This document shows positions 31,822 through 40,572 of a stretch of 64,000 nt of DNA, one piece after another. The DNA lies in contig NZ_FCOL02000012.1 in NCBI RefSeq assembly GCF_001544515.1, positions 1 to 64,000 of the forward strand, given 5' to 3'. Position numbers and translations under genes: made by a program. Each line of letters starts with the position of its first letter. Positions within the stretch are counted from its first letter, which is position 1. A model generated the notes under the pieces. That model did no database searches. It worked only from the letters and a program-made list of their open reading frames with translations, and was not told where the DNA came from. The stretch is from Caballeronia terrestris (GTDB taxonomy: Bacteria > Pseudomonadota > Gammaproteobacteria > Burkholderiales > Burkholderiaceae).

Positions 31822-33570
31822 TCAATACAACGCCGCCAGCCCCTTTCGTATCACGTCGGGCACGTTAGGCTCCGCCGCGATCCGCTTGAGGAAATTCGGA
31901 TCGTCGGCGACGGTCAACGGGTCCAGTTCGATCGGACCGAGCACGGTCGAGAGCGCCGGTCCGGCAAATGCCGCCGGCTGGAGATTCGGCCCGGTGAAAT
32001 CCTCTAGGCCGTCGTACGGCAAACGCGGGCGCTGATCCATGCCCGTGCTCTGAATCTCGTCGAGTGCGAGCGTCCAGACGACCGGCTTCGGCGCGTCCAT
32101 CGCCGCGAGCCGCGCGTTGGCCGGCGCCGGCTTTCCGCTCTCGATCTCCTTCGCGAGCTTCGGCAATTGCTTGAACGCGCGTTTGAGCGCCTTCGTCGCC
32201 GCACCGAGCGAGACCTTCGCGACATCGGGATCGCCCGTCGCCTGTTCGAGAAACAACTGGCGTTCTTCCTTGCCGACCTTGAGCGTCTCGCCCTCGGCAT
32301 CGAGCGCCCTCATGATCGCCGGCAGCCCATAGCGCGCCACGCCGTTGATCATCACGAGCTGGATCGCCGTCTCCTTCGATTCGATCAGCCCTTCGTACGG
32401 ATCGCCCGTATTCCCATCGATCACAATCAGGTCCGCGCGCTTGCCCGCTTCCAGACTGCCGAGCGCCGCCTGCCACTTGAGGATCGCCGCCGCGTCGCGC
32501 GTCGCCATCGCGACGAGATCGCGCGCGCTGAACAATCCGTCGAGCATGTGCTGCGAGTACAGCCACGCCACCTTCAATTCGCCGAGCAGGTTCTTGCTGC
32601 CCGAAGGAGACCAGTCGCTGCCGATGCCGATCCGCACCTTCGCCTTGCGCGCCGCATCGACGTGGGCGGTCGCGCCGTACAGCAGCAGGTTGCTGAGCGG
32701 CGACCACACCATCGCGCCGCCGAAGCGGGCGAGCGTCTCGAAGTCGCCGGGGACGAGGCCCGCCGCGTGGATCGCGGTCAGCCGGTCGTTGATCGCCCAC
32801 TTGCCCGGCGTTACTTCGAGCGCGAGGAAGTGTTTGCGCGCAGTGGATACGGTCGCGTCCGCGGGCGTGATGCCCTCCGCGAGATGCAGCAGGAAGCAAC
32901 TATCCTCCTGGTTCAGCCGCGCGAGGAACGATTTCGCGCTTTTGGCATCGACATCGGCGATGCGCGCCTTTGCCTCCGACAGCGCCGGATCGTCGGTCTG
33001 TTCGACGTTGCGCAAAATTCCGCGATAGTAGCGCTGCACGCCCGCGTTGCTGCTGAGCATGATGCCCTGGCTCGTCGTGACGCCGCCAAGGATGCATTTG
33101 CACTCGACGTAGCGCACGAGCGGCGCGAGCAACGCGGCCTGTCCGCGCGCGTCGCGATATTTGCCGACGACCGTCATTGGTCCGCTGATGAGCCGCCGGT
33201 AGTCGGGATGATTCGGCCACTGCCCGCGATCCTGATAAAGCTGCGGAACGGGGCTCCAGAGCGGCAGCGCGTTGTAGCTCAGGTGGTTGTGCAGTTCGAT
33301 CAACCCGGGAAAGATCGTGCCGCCGGTGTCCAGCACGCGGACGCCTTCGAATCCGGCCGGCGCGCGGTCGCTCCGGTTGCGGATGGCGACGATGCCGCCG
33401 TGGTCGATATAGACGACGCCCTTGCGCTTCACCGTGAACGTGTCGTCCATCGTCACGACGCGGCCAGCGAGCGCGCACCGCGCACTGTCGAGCGGATCGA
33501 CGGGGCTGGCGAGGTCCGCCGTCGCGGGATCGGGCGAGAGCGGATACCAGCGACGCACGGCACGAGTCAC
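31822..33570 (-). CDS. ATZ/TRZ-type amidohydrolase with C-terminal extension
   Basis: A 582-residue metal-dependent hydrolase. I start it at the GTG at 33570 because this overlaps the stop of the upstream glycosylase gene (GTGA); upstream in-frame codons lie within that gene. Metal-site motifs are HNH in FPGLIELHNHLSYN, His in CFLLHLAEGI, His in LTAIHAAGL and Asp in GIGSDWSPSGSKN. These resemble the subfamily of guanine, cytosine and S-adenosylhomocysteine deaminases and triazine hydrolases. About 150 residues follow the barrel and are not part of the core fold. The substrate is unknown. Coupling to a uracil-DNA-glycosylase-family gene is unusual and hints at a nucleobase-related role. Confidence 0.85.
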   Translation of the reverse strand: MTRAVRRWYPLSPDPATADLASPVDPLDSARCALAGRVVTMDDTFTVKRKGVVYIDHGGIVAIRNRSDRAPAGFEGVRVLDTGGTIFPGLIELHNHLSYNALPLWSPVPQLYQDRGQWPNHPDYRRLISGPMTVVGKYRDARGQAALLAPLVRYVECKCILGGVTTSQGIMLSSNAGVQRYYRGILRNVEQTDDPALSEAKARIADVDAKSAKSFLARLNQEDSCFLLHLAEGITPADATVSTARKHFLALEVTPGKWAINDRLTAIHAAGLVPGDFETLARFGGAMVWSPLSNLLLYGATAHVDAARKAKVRIGIGSDWSPSGSKNLLGELKVAWLYSQHMLDGLFSARDLVAMATRDAAAILKWQAALGSLEAGKRADLIVIDGNTGDPYEGLIESKETAIQLVMINGVARYGLPAIMRALDAEGETLKVGKEERQLFLEQATGDPDVAKVSLGAATKALKRAFKQLPKLAKEIESGKPAPANARLAAMDAPKPVVWTLALDEIQSTGMDQRPRLPYDGLEDFTGPNLQPAAFAGPALSTVLGPIELDPLTVADDPNFLKRIAAEPNVPDVIRKGLAALY

Positions 33571-34382
33571 GTCACCACCCCGCGTGTCACCTTGATCGTG
33601 ATATTGCGGCGCTTGGCGAGCGCGTCGGGGCCGGTGCGCGTCGCCCAGCCGTCGTTTTCGCGCATCCACGCGGGCAGGCCCGCCGGATAGTCGCGCTCAG
33701 GGATAGGCACGCGATCGCCGACCGCCCACGTGTCGCCATAGAGGACGGGCGGCGTCGGCGTATCGGGATGGGTCAGGCCCGGATGCACGGCCTGCAAGCC
33801 GGCGTTCCAGTTGCGCAGGAGCTTTTTGGTGGCTTCGGCGAGCTTGGTCTTGTCGCCGGCGGACGAGCTTTCGGGCTGCGTGGGATGCGTTACGGCAGCA
33901 TACGACACCTGCACCGCTTGACCTTGCGGCGTCGCGCGGAAGGCTTGCCAAGCGGCATCGGCCGCTTGTCCGAGCGCAAAAACGACCTCGATATTTTGAC
34001 TATCGAAAAGCGCCTCGAACCAGCGGTTCCGATACTCGACCAGCTCGGGCTTCCTCGCCGTCGCCGCCTTCACGCTGCCGTACACGCTATACAGATACGT
34101 ATTGATGCAGACATAGCTTTCCGTGATGCCGAGCTTCGCAAGCAGTCCCTGCACGCGACGCCCCGCCTCGCCGACGAGAATCCTGCGGATCACCGTCTCG
34201 TGCTGCGCCGGGTCCTGCCCGATAACGAGCACGCGCGCCGATCCGTCGAGCCGGCCGCGATGAAAGATCGGCCCCCACTCGACGCGAAACTGATCGGCAG
34301 GATAGACCGTCGCGTCGGGGTAATCGGAGCACAGTGTGAGAAACGGCTCGGCGACGTAGCCGGGATCGAAGGGATGCAACAT
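33567..34382 (-). CDS. Uracil-DNA glycosylase family protein
   Basis: A 271-residue protein. The start at ATG 34382 (MLHPFDPGYVAEPF) is set by a perfect AAGGAGG ribosome binding site 4 bp upstream. The UDG-superfamily active-site motif appears as VLVIGQDPAQHE and is followed by GLLAKLGITESYVCINTYLY, VVFALGQAADAAWQAF and AAVTHPTQPESS, the usual order of motif 1, core strands and the His-containing second motif. The Gln-Asp-Pro of motif 1 is kept. Whether it removes uracil or another base cannot be read here. It is coupled by GTGA overlap to the amidohydrolase downstream and is head-to-head with the prodomain/subtilase genes. Confidence 0.85.
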   Translation of the reverse strand: MLHPFDPGYVAEPFLTLCSDYPDATVYPADQFRVEWGPIFHRGRLDGSARVLVIGQDPAQHETVIRRILVGEAGRRVQGLLAKLGITESYVCINTYLYSVYGSVKAATARKPELVEYRNRWFEALFDSQNIEVVFALGQAADAAWQAFRATPQGQAVQVSYAAVTHPTQPESSSAGDKTKLAEATKKLLRNWNAGLQAVHPGLTHPDTPTPPVLYGDTWAVGDRVPIPERDYPAGLPAWMRENDGWATRTGPDALAKRRNITIKVTRGVVT

Positions 34383-34574
34383 GCGCGCCTCCTTGTCCTT
34401 TGGGACGAGCAGTGGCACTGCGAATCCTTGCCGCCCGTTGATGCGTTGCAGCGGCCGCATCGGGCGAAAGTCACGTTCGACTCTACCAGCATCGAAACAT
34501 GCTGACCATCGGCTTTCATGATGGAACACTGGTCCGACTAAGCGTAATATCGAACGGCACAAGGAGGTCCTCAT

Positions 34575-34892
34575 GTGTTCTTCGATCGCGCATCGGGCGG
34601 CGTCATGACTGGCGAAGCCCCGCGCATCCATCGGCTGCAACTCATGCTGGCCGGCCCATGCCTCACGGACAACGCTGACGCTCGCGAGGAACTCAAACGC
34701 GCCATCCGCGAGCTCGGCATGACCGTGAGCGGCGAGGGCGCGGCGTCGCTGTCCGCGCGCATCACCGATGCCGATTTCCAGAAGCTCTTCCCCGCCGCGT
34801 CCTGCACCGCCGACAGCCTTCCCGTACCGGACCGGCTCAAGCCCCATGTCTCGTCGATCTGCGAAGCGCCGAGGCATATTTCATTCGAATAA
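34575..34892 (+). CDS. Stand-alone protease-prodomain-like protein
   Basis: A 105-residue protein (about 95 if translation begins at the ATG at 34605). AAGGAGG at 34561-34567 is optimally placed for GTG 34575; an ATG at 34573 in another frame opens an 11-codon peptide whose stop overlaps ATG 34605, so coupling is an alternative. The core ELKRAIRELGMTVSGEGAAS, then SLSARITDADFQKLF and a C-terminal P-x-L...P-x-I pattern, align with residues about 55-135 of the next gene's N-terminal domain (LALAELARRGFTLTGRGALS, ASMRCTRSQFETLF). That domain resembles pro-kumamolisin/subtilase propeptides, which inhibit their protease. No signal peptide is visible. A trans-acting inhibitor or chaperone of the protease 30 bp downstream is the inferred role. 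Confidence 0.65.
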   Translation: MFFDRASGGVMTGEAPRIHRLQLMLAGPCLTDNADAREELKRAIRELGMTVSGEGAASLSARITDADFQKLFPAASCTADSLPVPDRLKPHVSSICEAPRHISFE

Positions 34893-34922
34893 CGCAACAA
34901 TCTTGCATGGGGAGAAGAAGCA

Positions 34923-36497
34923 ATGAAAGCCTACGATCCCAATGACCCCACCACCAAGCCCACCCGCCGCGATACTTCAGGCGAACAGCTTCGGGTCGCG
35001 ATCACGTTCAACCGCGCGGGCCAGCGCGGCGGTCCCACGAAGTTCGCGGCGCGGATGTCGACCGATACCGTCGAGTCCTTCAAGCCCGATCCCGCGCAGG
35101 CCGACCTCGCGCTCGCCGAACTCGCGCGGCGCGGCTTCACGCTGACCGGCCGCGGTGCGCTCTCGGCGTCGATGCGCTGCACGCGCTCGCAGTTCGAGAC
35201 GCTGTTCCAGACGAAGCTCCAGCGCATGAAGGCGCCGGGCGGAGCGGCGGCGCAGTTCAGCTCGGTGCTCTATCCGCCGGACAACGCGACGTGGAATCCC
35301 GATCCCGCGCTCGAAGCGCTGCTCGATGACGTCTATATCCAGTGGCCGCATATTTATATGGCGAAGGCCGCTGCAAAGAAAACGACCAAGTCGGCGAAAA
35401 CCGCCAAGCCGCCCGCCAAGACCGCCAAGCGCAAAACGAAGCCCTCCGCCGGCACGCTGCCATCGGCGACGCCGCCCGCGCTCAACTACTACCACCTCGA
35501 CGCCCCCGCCGACATCGCCCACCGCCTCAACGCAACGCCCGCGCATCTGAAGGGCATCACGGGCAAGGGCGTTCGGGTCGTGATGATCGACAGCGGCTTC
35601 GGCCACAGTCATCCGTACTTCAAGGCGAACGGCTACGCCTCGTCGATCATTCTCGCGCCGGGCGCCACCAACCGCCGCACCGATTCCAACGGCCACGGCA
35701 CCGGCGAGTCGGCGAACATCTTCGCGATCGCGCCGGGCGTGACCTTCATCGGCGTGAAGCTCGACAACGAATCCGATCCGAGCGCAGGCGCGTCGGTGCT
35801 CGAAGGCCTTCAAGAAGCGCTCAAGCACGATCCGCACGTGATTTCGGTGAGCCTCGGCTACGACCTGCGCGCGCCGGACAACACGCCGCTCGCGAGCCTG
35901 CCGAACAGCCTTGTCGCGCTCGAAGCCGAAATCCAGGCGGCGGTGAAGCGCGGCGTCGTGATCGTGTTTTCAGCGGGCAACGGCCACTATTCGTTCCCGG
36001 GCCAGATGCCGGACATCGTCTCGGCGGGCGGGGTCTACGTCGACAAGTCGGGTGCGATGCGCGCGTCGGACTACGCGAGCGCGTTCACGAGCCTGATCTA
36101 TTCGGGGCGCAACGTGCCGGACGCCTGCGGACTGGTCGGCCTCTTGCCGCATGCGAACTATCTCGCGCTGCCGATTCCGCCCGGCTGCGAGATCGATCGC
36201 GACGGCGCAAGCTACGACGGCACCGAAGCCGCCGACGGCTGGGGCGTGTTCAGCGGCACGTCGGCGGCAGCTCCACAGCTCGCGGGCCTGAGCGCGCTGC
36301 TGCTGCAGGCGAGCCCGGGGCTCAAGCCGTCCGACATCAAGGCGATCCTGCGCCGCACCGCGCGCGACGTCACGACCGGGCATGCGAACCCGTCCAGCGA
36401 TCCCCGCGGCGTCGGAATTGCTGCGGGCGTGGGGCTGGACGGCGCGACGGGCAGCGGCCTCGTCGATGCCTGGGCGGCGGTCAAGCAGCTTTTGTGA
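34923..36497 (+). CDS. Subtilisin-like (S8) serine protease with N-terminal prodomain and Lys/Ala linker
   Basis: A 524-residue protease. Residues about 20-140 form a pro-kumamolisin-like inhibitory domain. Residues about 143-180 are a strongly basic Lys/Ala/Pro-rich linker resembling histone H1 tails. Residues about 185-520 are a subtilase catalytic domain with Asp (VRVVMIDSGFGHSHPYF), His (DSNGHGTGESANIFAIAPG), oxyanion Asn (VIVFSAGNGHYSFPG) and Ser (FSGTSAAAPQLAGLSALLL), so the triad is complete. There is no signal peptide or membrane segment, unusual for a prodomain-bearing subtilase and suggesting cytoplasmic action or another export route. GGGGAGAAGAAGCA precedes the ATG. It follows the stand-alone prodomain homologue by 30 bp. 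Confidence 0.9.
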   Translation: MKAYDPNDPTTKPTRRDTSGEQLRVAITFNRAGQRGGPTKFAARMSTDTVESFKPDPAQADLALAELARRGFTLTGRGALSASMRCTRSQFETLFQTKLQRMKAPGGAAAQFSSVLYPPDNATWNPDPALEALLDDVYIQWPHIYMAKAAAKKTTKSAKTAKPPAKTAKRKTKPSAGTLPSATPPALNYYHLDAPADIAHRLNATPAHLKGITGKGVRVVMIDSGFGHSHPYFKANGYASSIILAPGATNRRTDSNGHGTGESANIFAIAPGVTFIGVKLDNESDPSAGASVLEGLQEALKHDPHVISVSLGYDLRAPDNTPLASLPNSLVALEAEIQAAVKRGVVIVFSAGNGHYSFPGQMPDIVSAGGVYVDKSGAMRASDYASAFTSLIYSGRNVPDACGLVGLLPHANYLALPIPPGCEIDRDGASYDGTEAADGWGVFSGTSAAAPQLAGLSALLLQASPGLKPSDIKAILRRTARDVTTGHANPSSDPRGVGIAAGVGLDGATGSGLVDAWAAVKQLL

Positions 36498-36518
36498 ACG
36501 CGGACCAAGAGGCGCGGC

Positions 36519-36863
36519 TCAACAGCCGTTGATCGCGCCTTCCAGCGATTCCTGCGACACCGGCTTGAGCAGGTATCCGTCGAAGGATTCGAGTTCTTCG
36601 GGGCTCATGTCCGCGCGCCCCGTCACCGCGACGACGCACGCCTGGTCGCTGCGGCTCGCCGCGCGCAGTTGCTGGCAGAGTTCGCGGCCGTCGACGTCGG
36701 GCAGGCCGATGTCGAGGAAGATTGCGTCGTAGGTGTTGGCCGTGATCAGCGCGAGCGCGGCCTGGCCGTCGTAGGCGACTTCCGGATCATGGCCGATGGA
36801 GGCCGCGAGTGCGGCGAAGGCGTCGGCGAGGCGCGGGTCGTCTTCGATAAACAGAATGCGCAT
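36519..36863 (-). CDS. Stand-alone response regulator receiver protein
   Basis: A 114-residue single-domain receiver with acidic residues E7/D8/D9, phospho-acceptor D51 (AIFLDIGLPDVDG), T81 (CVVAVTGR) and K100 (DGYLLKPV), all spaced as in the receiver at 1196. No output domain is present. It lies 166 bp downstream of a large hybrid kinase on the same strand and may be its diffusible partner, since that kinase has no HPt domain of its own. It is convergent with the subtilase gene, ending 21 bp from its stop. Confidence 0.9.
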   Translation of the reverse strand: MRILFIEDDPRLADAFAALAASIGHDPEVAYDGQAALALITANTYDAIFLDIGLPDVDGRELCQQLRAASRSDQACVVAVTGRADMSPEELESFDGYLLKPVSQESLEGAINGC

Positions 36864-37029
36864 GCTCGACTCCCGCGTCGAAAGATGACCACTGATGGCG
36901 TGAACGCGCGAAACGCGTCCCTATTGCGATGCAACAGCAGCGTTTGTGCCTGAACGCTGGCAAGGCCGTCCAGGCGCCCTTCGCGCGCCCTGACCCTCTG
37001 ATTCGCGGCGACAAATTACAAACCGGCCG

Positions 37030-40000
37030 TCAGAAATTATTCTTCCGAGGCATCCAGACTCTCATCAGCGACGACAACCGGTCGATATCGATCGGTTTCG
37101 CCAGATAATCGCTCGCGCCCGCGGCCAGACACTGCTCCTGGTCGTCCTTCATCGCCTTCGCCGTGATCGCGATGATCGGCAGTTTCCGGAAACGCGCATC
37201 GGCACGAATCCGGCGCGTTGCTTCGAGGCCGTCCATGCCGGGCATCATCACGTCCATCAGCACGATGTCGATGTCCGGCGTCTTGTCGAGCGCGGCGATT
37301 GCCTCGAAACCGTTGCGGCCGATCTCCACGTTCAGCCCGTGATGCTCGAGCGCGCTCGTCAAGGAGAAAACGTTGCGGATATCGTCGTCGACGAGCAGCA
37401 CGCGCCGGCCGTCCAGCGCGCGGTCGCGGGCCCGCGCGACGTTCAGCATCGTCTGGCGCTCGACGGAAAGATCGGTTTCCACCTTGTGCAGGAAGAGCGT
37501 GACTTCGTCGAGCAGACGCTCAGGCGAGCGCGCGCCCTTGATGATGATCGACTGCGAATAGCGCAGCAGCTCGGCCTCTTCGTCGTGCGTGAGGCTGCGG
37601 CCGGTATAGACGATGACCGGCGGAAACGAGCAGGCGTCCGTGCCCGCCATCTTGCGCAGCAGGTCGCCGCCCTGCATGTCGGGCAGCTTCAAGTCGACGA
37701 TCATGCAGTCGAACACCTGCGTCTTCAGCAGTTCGAGCGCATCCTTGCCGAACTCGACCGGCGTGATCTCGATATCGGCGTCGCTGATCAATTCGACAAT
37801 GCTCTCCCGCTGCCGCGCATCGTCCTCGACGAGCAGCACGCGCTTGATCTTCTGGCTGCTCTTTTCGTCGAGCCGCTGAAAGATCGCGGCAAGCTGTTCG
37901 CGCGTGGTCGGCTTGACCGCGTAGCCGATCGCGCCGAGATGCAGCGCGGTCTCGCTGCGATCGGACGCCGAGACGACGTGCACCGGAATGTGGCGCGTGC
38001 GCGGATTCGCCTTCAGCTCCTGAAGCACGACGAGCCCCGAGCGGTCGGGCAAATTCAGGTCGAGCAGGATCGCGTTCGGGACGAATTGTTCCGCGAGCCG
38101 CAGCGCTTCAACCGCCGTCGCCCCGATGATGCAGCGGTAGTTCAGTTCGTGCGCGAGATCGCGGAGGATGTGCGCGAACTCGGCTTCGTCTTCGATCACG
38201 AGGACCGTGCGGCGGCCCGAGGGAGCGTCGAGGCGGTCGTCGGGAATCGTCTGGATGATCGCTCCGTCATCGAGCGGCAGGACCGGAACGATGGGATTCA
38301 CCCGGGGAAGCTCGGCAACCGGCGCCGGCTCGGCAGCGGCGCCGTACACGAGCGGCAACGTCAGCGTGAACGTGCTGCCCGCGCCGGGCGTACTGCTCAG
38401 CGAGATCGTGCCGCCGAGCAGATGCGCGAGACTGCGCGAAATCGACAAGCCCAGCCCCGTTCCGCCGTAAACCCGGCTCGTGGTCCCGTCGGCCTGCTGA
38501 AACGCTTCGAAGATCAGTTGCTGCTGCTCCGGCGCGATGCCGATGCCCGAATCCGTCACGACGAACTGCACGGCGTCGTCGCCCGCGCGCCTGAGCGTCA
38601 CTGAGACCGAGCCTTTCTCGGTGAATTTCACGGCATTGGAAAGCAGATTCTTGAGGACCTGCTCGAGACGCCGAAAGTCGGTCGAGACTGTCGGACTCGG
38701 TTCGATCGCGTTCACGAAACCGAGCTGAAGCTGCTTCTGGCGCGCGAGTGGCTCGAACGTTCGCTGCAACGCTTCCACGATGCGTTGCAACGGCACGTCC
38801 TCGACATGCAGGTCGAGCTTGCCGGCCTCTACTTTCGAGAGATCGAGAATATCGTTGATGAGGCTGAGCAGATCGTTGCCTGCCGAGTAGATCGTGCGCG
38901 CGTATTTGATCTGCTCGCCGGTCAGATTGCCCGCCTTGTTCTCCGACAGCAGTTTCGACAGGATCAGCGAACTATTGAGCGGCGTGCGCAACTCATGCGA
39001 CATGTTCGCGAGGAACTCGGATTTGTAGCGGCTTGCGCGCTGCAGTTGCTCGGCGCGCGCTTCGAGTTCGCCCTGCGCCGTGTTGAGCGCGACGTTGCGT
39101 TCATCGAGGATGCGTGCCTGATCGTAAAGCTGCTCGTTGTTCTGTTCGAGTTCCGCTTTCTGGTTCGCGAGATACGCCTGCGCCTGCGAAAGCGCGGCCG
39201 TCTGCTGTTCCAGTTCCTCGTTCGACGTGCGCAGTTCCTCCTGCTGCGTCTGCAATTCCTCGTTCAACTGCTGCGTTTCCTCGAGCGCGCGTTGCAGCCG
39301 TTCGCGATACTGCTCGGCCTCCACGAAGCCGCCGATGTTGCCCGCGATCGATTGCAGGAACTCGCGGTCGCGCTCGCTCACCGCATGCATGAAGCCGAGT
39401 TCGATCGCGCCGTTCGCGTGGCCATCGTTTTCGATCGGCAGCACGACGAGGCTCGCCGGTGTGTTCGCACCGAGCGCCGACGTCACCTTCCAGTAGCTGG
39501 CCGGCACGCTGTCGATGCTCGTGAGACGCCCCACATGCACCGCGTGTCCGACGACGCTATCCACGCCCGAGAACGATTCGGGAATCGCCGCGGATTGCGG
39601 ATCGAAGCCGAACGCGGCCGTGCGCCGCAGCGTGCCGTCCTCGTCGCGCACGTAGAACGCGCCCATCGACACTTTCAGGTAATCGGCGAGGAAATCGAGC
39701 ATCGCCTGGCAGAGCGCCGGCATCGACTGCGCGCCGACCACCTTGGCCGCCAGCAGCACCTGTCCGCCGCGCAGCCACGCTTGTCCGCGCAATTCCTCCG
39801 CCTGACGTTCGTGCTCGCTGATCGCGAGGCCGTAGGCGCCGGAAAGCTGCATCAACTCGCGCCGCCCGAACCACGCCAGGATCGCGCTGATCGAGAGGCT
39901 CAGCACAAGGAAAACGATCATCGTGACGATCGTAAGCTGCCGCGCCGACTGCACGCGTTCGACGCGCAAGGTCTGCTCGATGTTGAGAAACGCGTCGAGT

Positions 40001-40482
40001 TCGCGATCCGTTTCGCGCCGCTCCGCCATGCCGCGTCCGCCCTGCACGAGCGCGGCGGTGTCCTCCTGCTTGCGGCGCGAATCGAGCATGCCGTCCGCGA
40101 TCTTGTCCCATTGCTGTTGCAACGCGCGAATGCGGGTCAGCCGGTCCACCTGAGCCGCGTTGTCGTCGACGAGTTGCACCATCGAATCGATTTCGGCGAT
40201 GAGCTTCGGCTTCGCTATGTCGTAAGGCTCGAGAAAACGCGCGTCTCCGGTAAGGAGGAATCCGCGCAGCGCGCTCTCCTTCTCGCTGACGAGCCGCCCG
40301 ATCTCCTGCGTGTTGCCGATCACGCGCTCGGAATGCTCGACCCAGTTGATCGCGGCGAGGAGATACAGCACGAGCCCGACAAAAGCGAGCGCCGTTGCGA
40401 CCCCGGCGCCGAGCGGAAGCGCGATGTTGCGCGCGAGAATACGACGAAACGTCACCTGATCGACGCCGAACCGCGTAGGCAT
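37030..40482 (-). CDS. Hybrid sensor histidine kinase with CHASE3, GAF and three receiver domains
   Basis: A 1150-residue kinase. It has membrane segment about 15-40, a CHASE3-type helical sensor (about 45-185: [35 protein letters not shown]), a second membrane segment near 190-210, GAF (about 240-390), a Gln/Glu-rich coiled coil (about 390-480), and HisKA with H-box [12 protein letters not shown] (His near 495). The ATPase domain follows ([22 protein letters not shown]). Three receivers begin near 755 ([10 protein letters not shown]), 880 ([10 protein letters not shown]) and 1025 ([10 protein letters not shown]). There is no C-terminal HPt. I start at the ATG at 40482, with GGAG upstream; TTG 40488 is weaker. 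The output is unknown. Confidence 0.93.
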   Translation of the reverse strand: MPTRFGVDQVTFRRILARNIALPLGAGVATALAFVGLVLYLLAAINWVEHSERVIGNTQEIGRLVSEKESALRGFLLTGDARFLEPYDIAKPKLIAEIDSMVQLVDDNAAQVDRLTRIRALQQQWDKIADGMLDSRRKQEDTAALVQGGRGMAERRETDRELDAFLNIEQTLRVERVQSARQLTIVTMIVFLVLSLSISAILAWFGRRELMQLSGAYGLAISEHERQAEELRGQAWLRGGQVLLAAKVVGAQSMPALCQAMLDFLADYLKVSMGAFYVRDEDGTLRRTAAFGFDPQSAAIPESFSGVDSVVGHAVHVGRLTSIDSVPASYWKVTSALGANTPASLVVLPIENDGHANGAIELGFMHAVSERDREFLQSIAGNIGGFVEAEQYRERLQRALEETQQLNEELQTQQEELRTSNEELEQQTAALSQAQAYLANQKAELEQNNEQLYDQARILDERNVALNTAQGELEARAEQLQRASRYKSEFLANMSHELRTPLNSSLILSKLLSENKAGNLTGEQIKYARTIYSAGNDLLSLINDILDLSKVEAGKLDLHVEDVPLQRIVEALQRTFEPLARQKQLQLGFVNAIEPSPTVSTDFRRLEQVLKNLLSNAVKFTEKGSVSVTLRRAGDDAVQFVVTDSGIGIAPEQQQLIFEAFQQADGTTSRVYGGTGLGLSISRSLAHLLGGTISLSSTPGAGSTFTLTLPLVYGAAAEPAPVAELPRVNPIVPVLPLDDGAIIQTIPDDRLDAPSGRRTVLVIEDEAEFAHILRDLAHELNYRCIIGATAVEALRLAEQFVPNAILLDLNLPDRSGLVVLQELKANPRTRHIPVHVVSASDRSETALHLGAIGYAVKPTTREQLAAIFQRLDEKSSQKIKRVLLVEDDARQRESIVELISDADIEITPVEFGKDALELLKTQVFDCMIVDLKLPDMQGGDLLRKMAGTDACSFPPVIVYTGRSLTHDEEAELLRYSQSIIIKGARSPERLLDEVTLFLHKVETDLSVERQTMLNVARARDRALDGRRVLLVDDDIRNVFSLTSALEHHGLNVEIGRNGFEAIAALDKTPDIDIVLMDVMMPGMDGLEATRRIRADARFRKLPIIAITAKAMKDDQEQCLAAGASDYLAKPIDIDRLSSLMRVWMPRKNNF

Positions 40483-40572
40483 GTGCAACTCCGATGATGC
40501 GGGCCACGTCGCCCGCTTATTCTGTTCTTGGGTTCAACCGGAGCGAATCATAAACCGATTGGAGCGCAGTGC

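Noticed and set aside
32167..33690. 507-codon plus-strand open frame opposite the ATZ/TRZ amidohydrolase
   Set aside because: Shadow frame; the minus-strand amidohydrolase has its metal motifs in order.
38785..40497. 570-codon plus-strand open frame opposite the hybrid kinase
   Set aside because: Antisense shadow of the kinase gene with atypical composition (Arg/His/Gln-rich) and no domain pattern.
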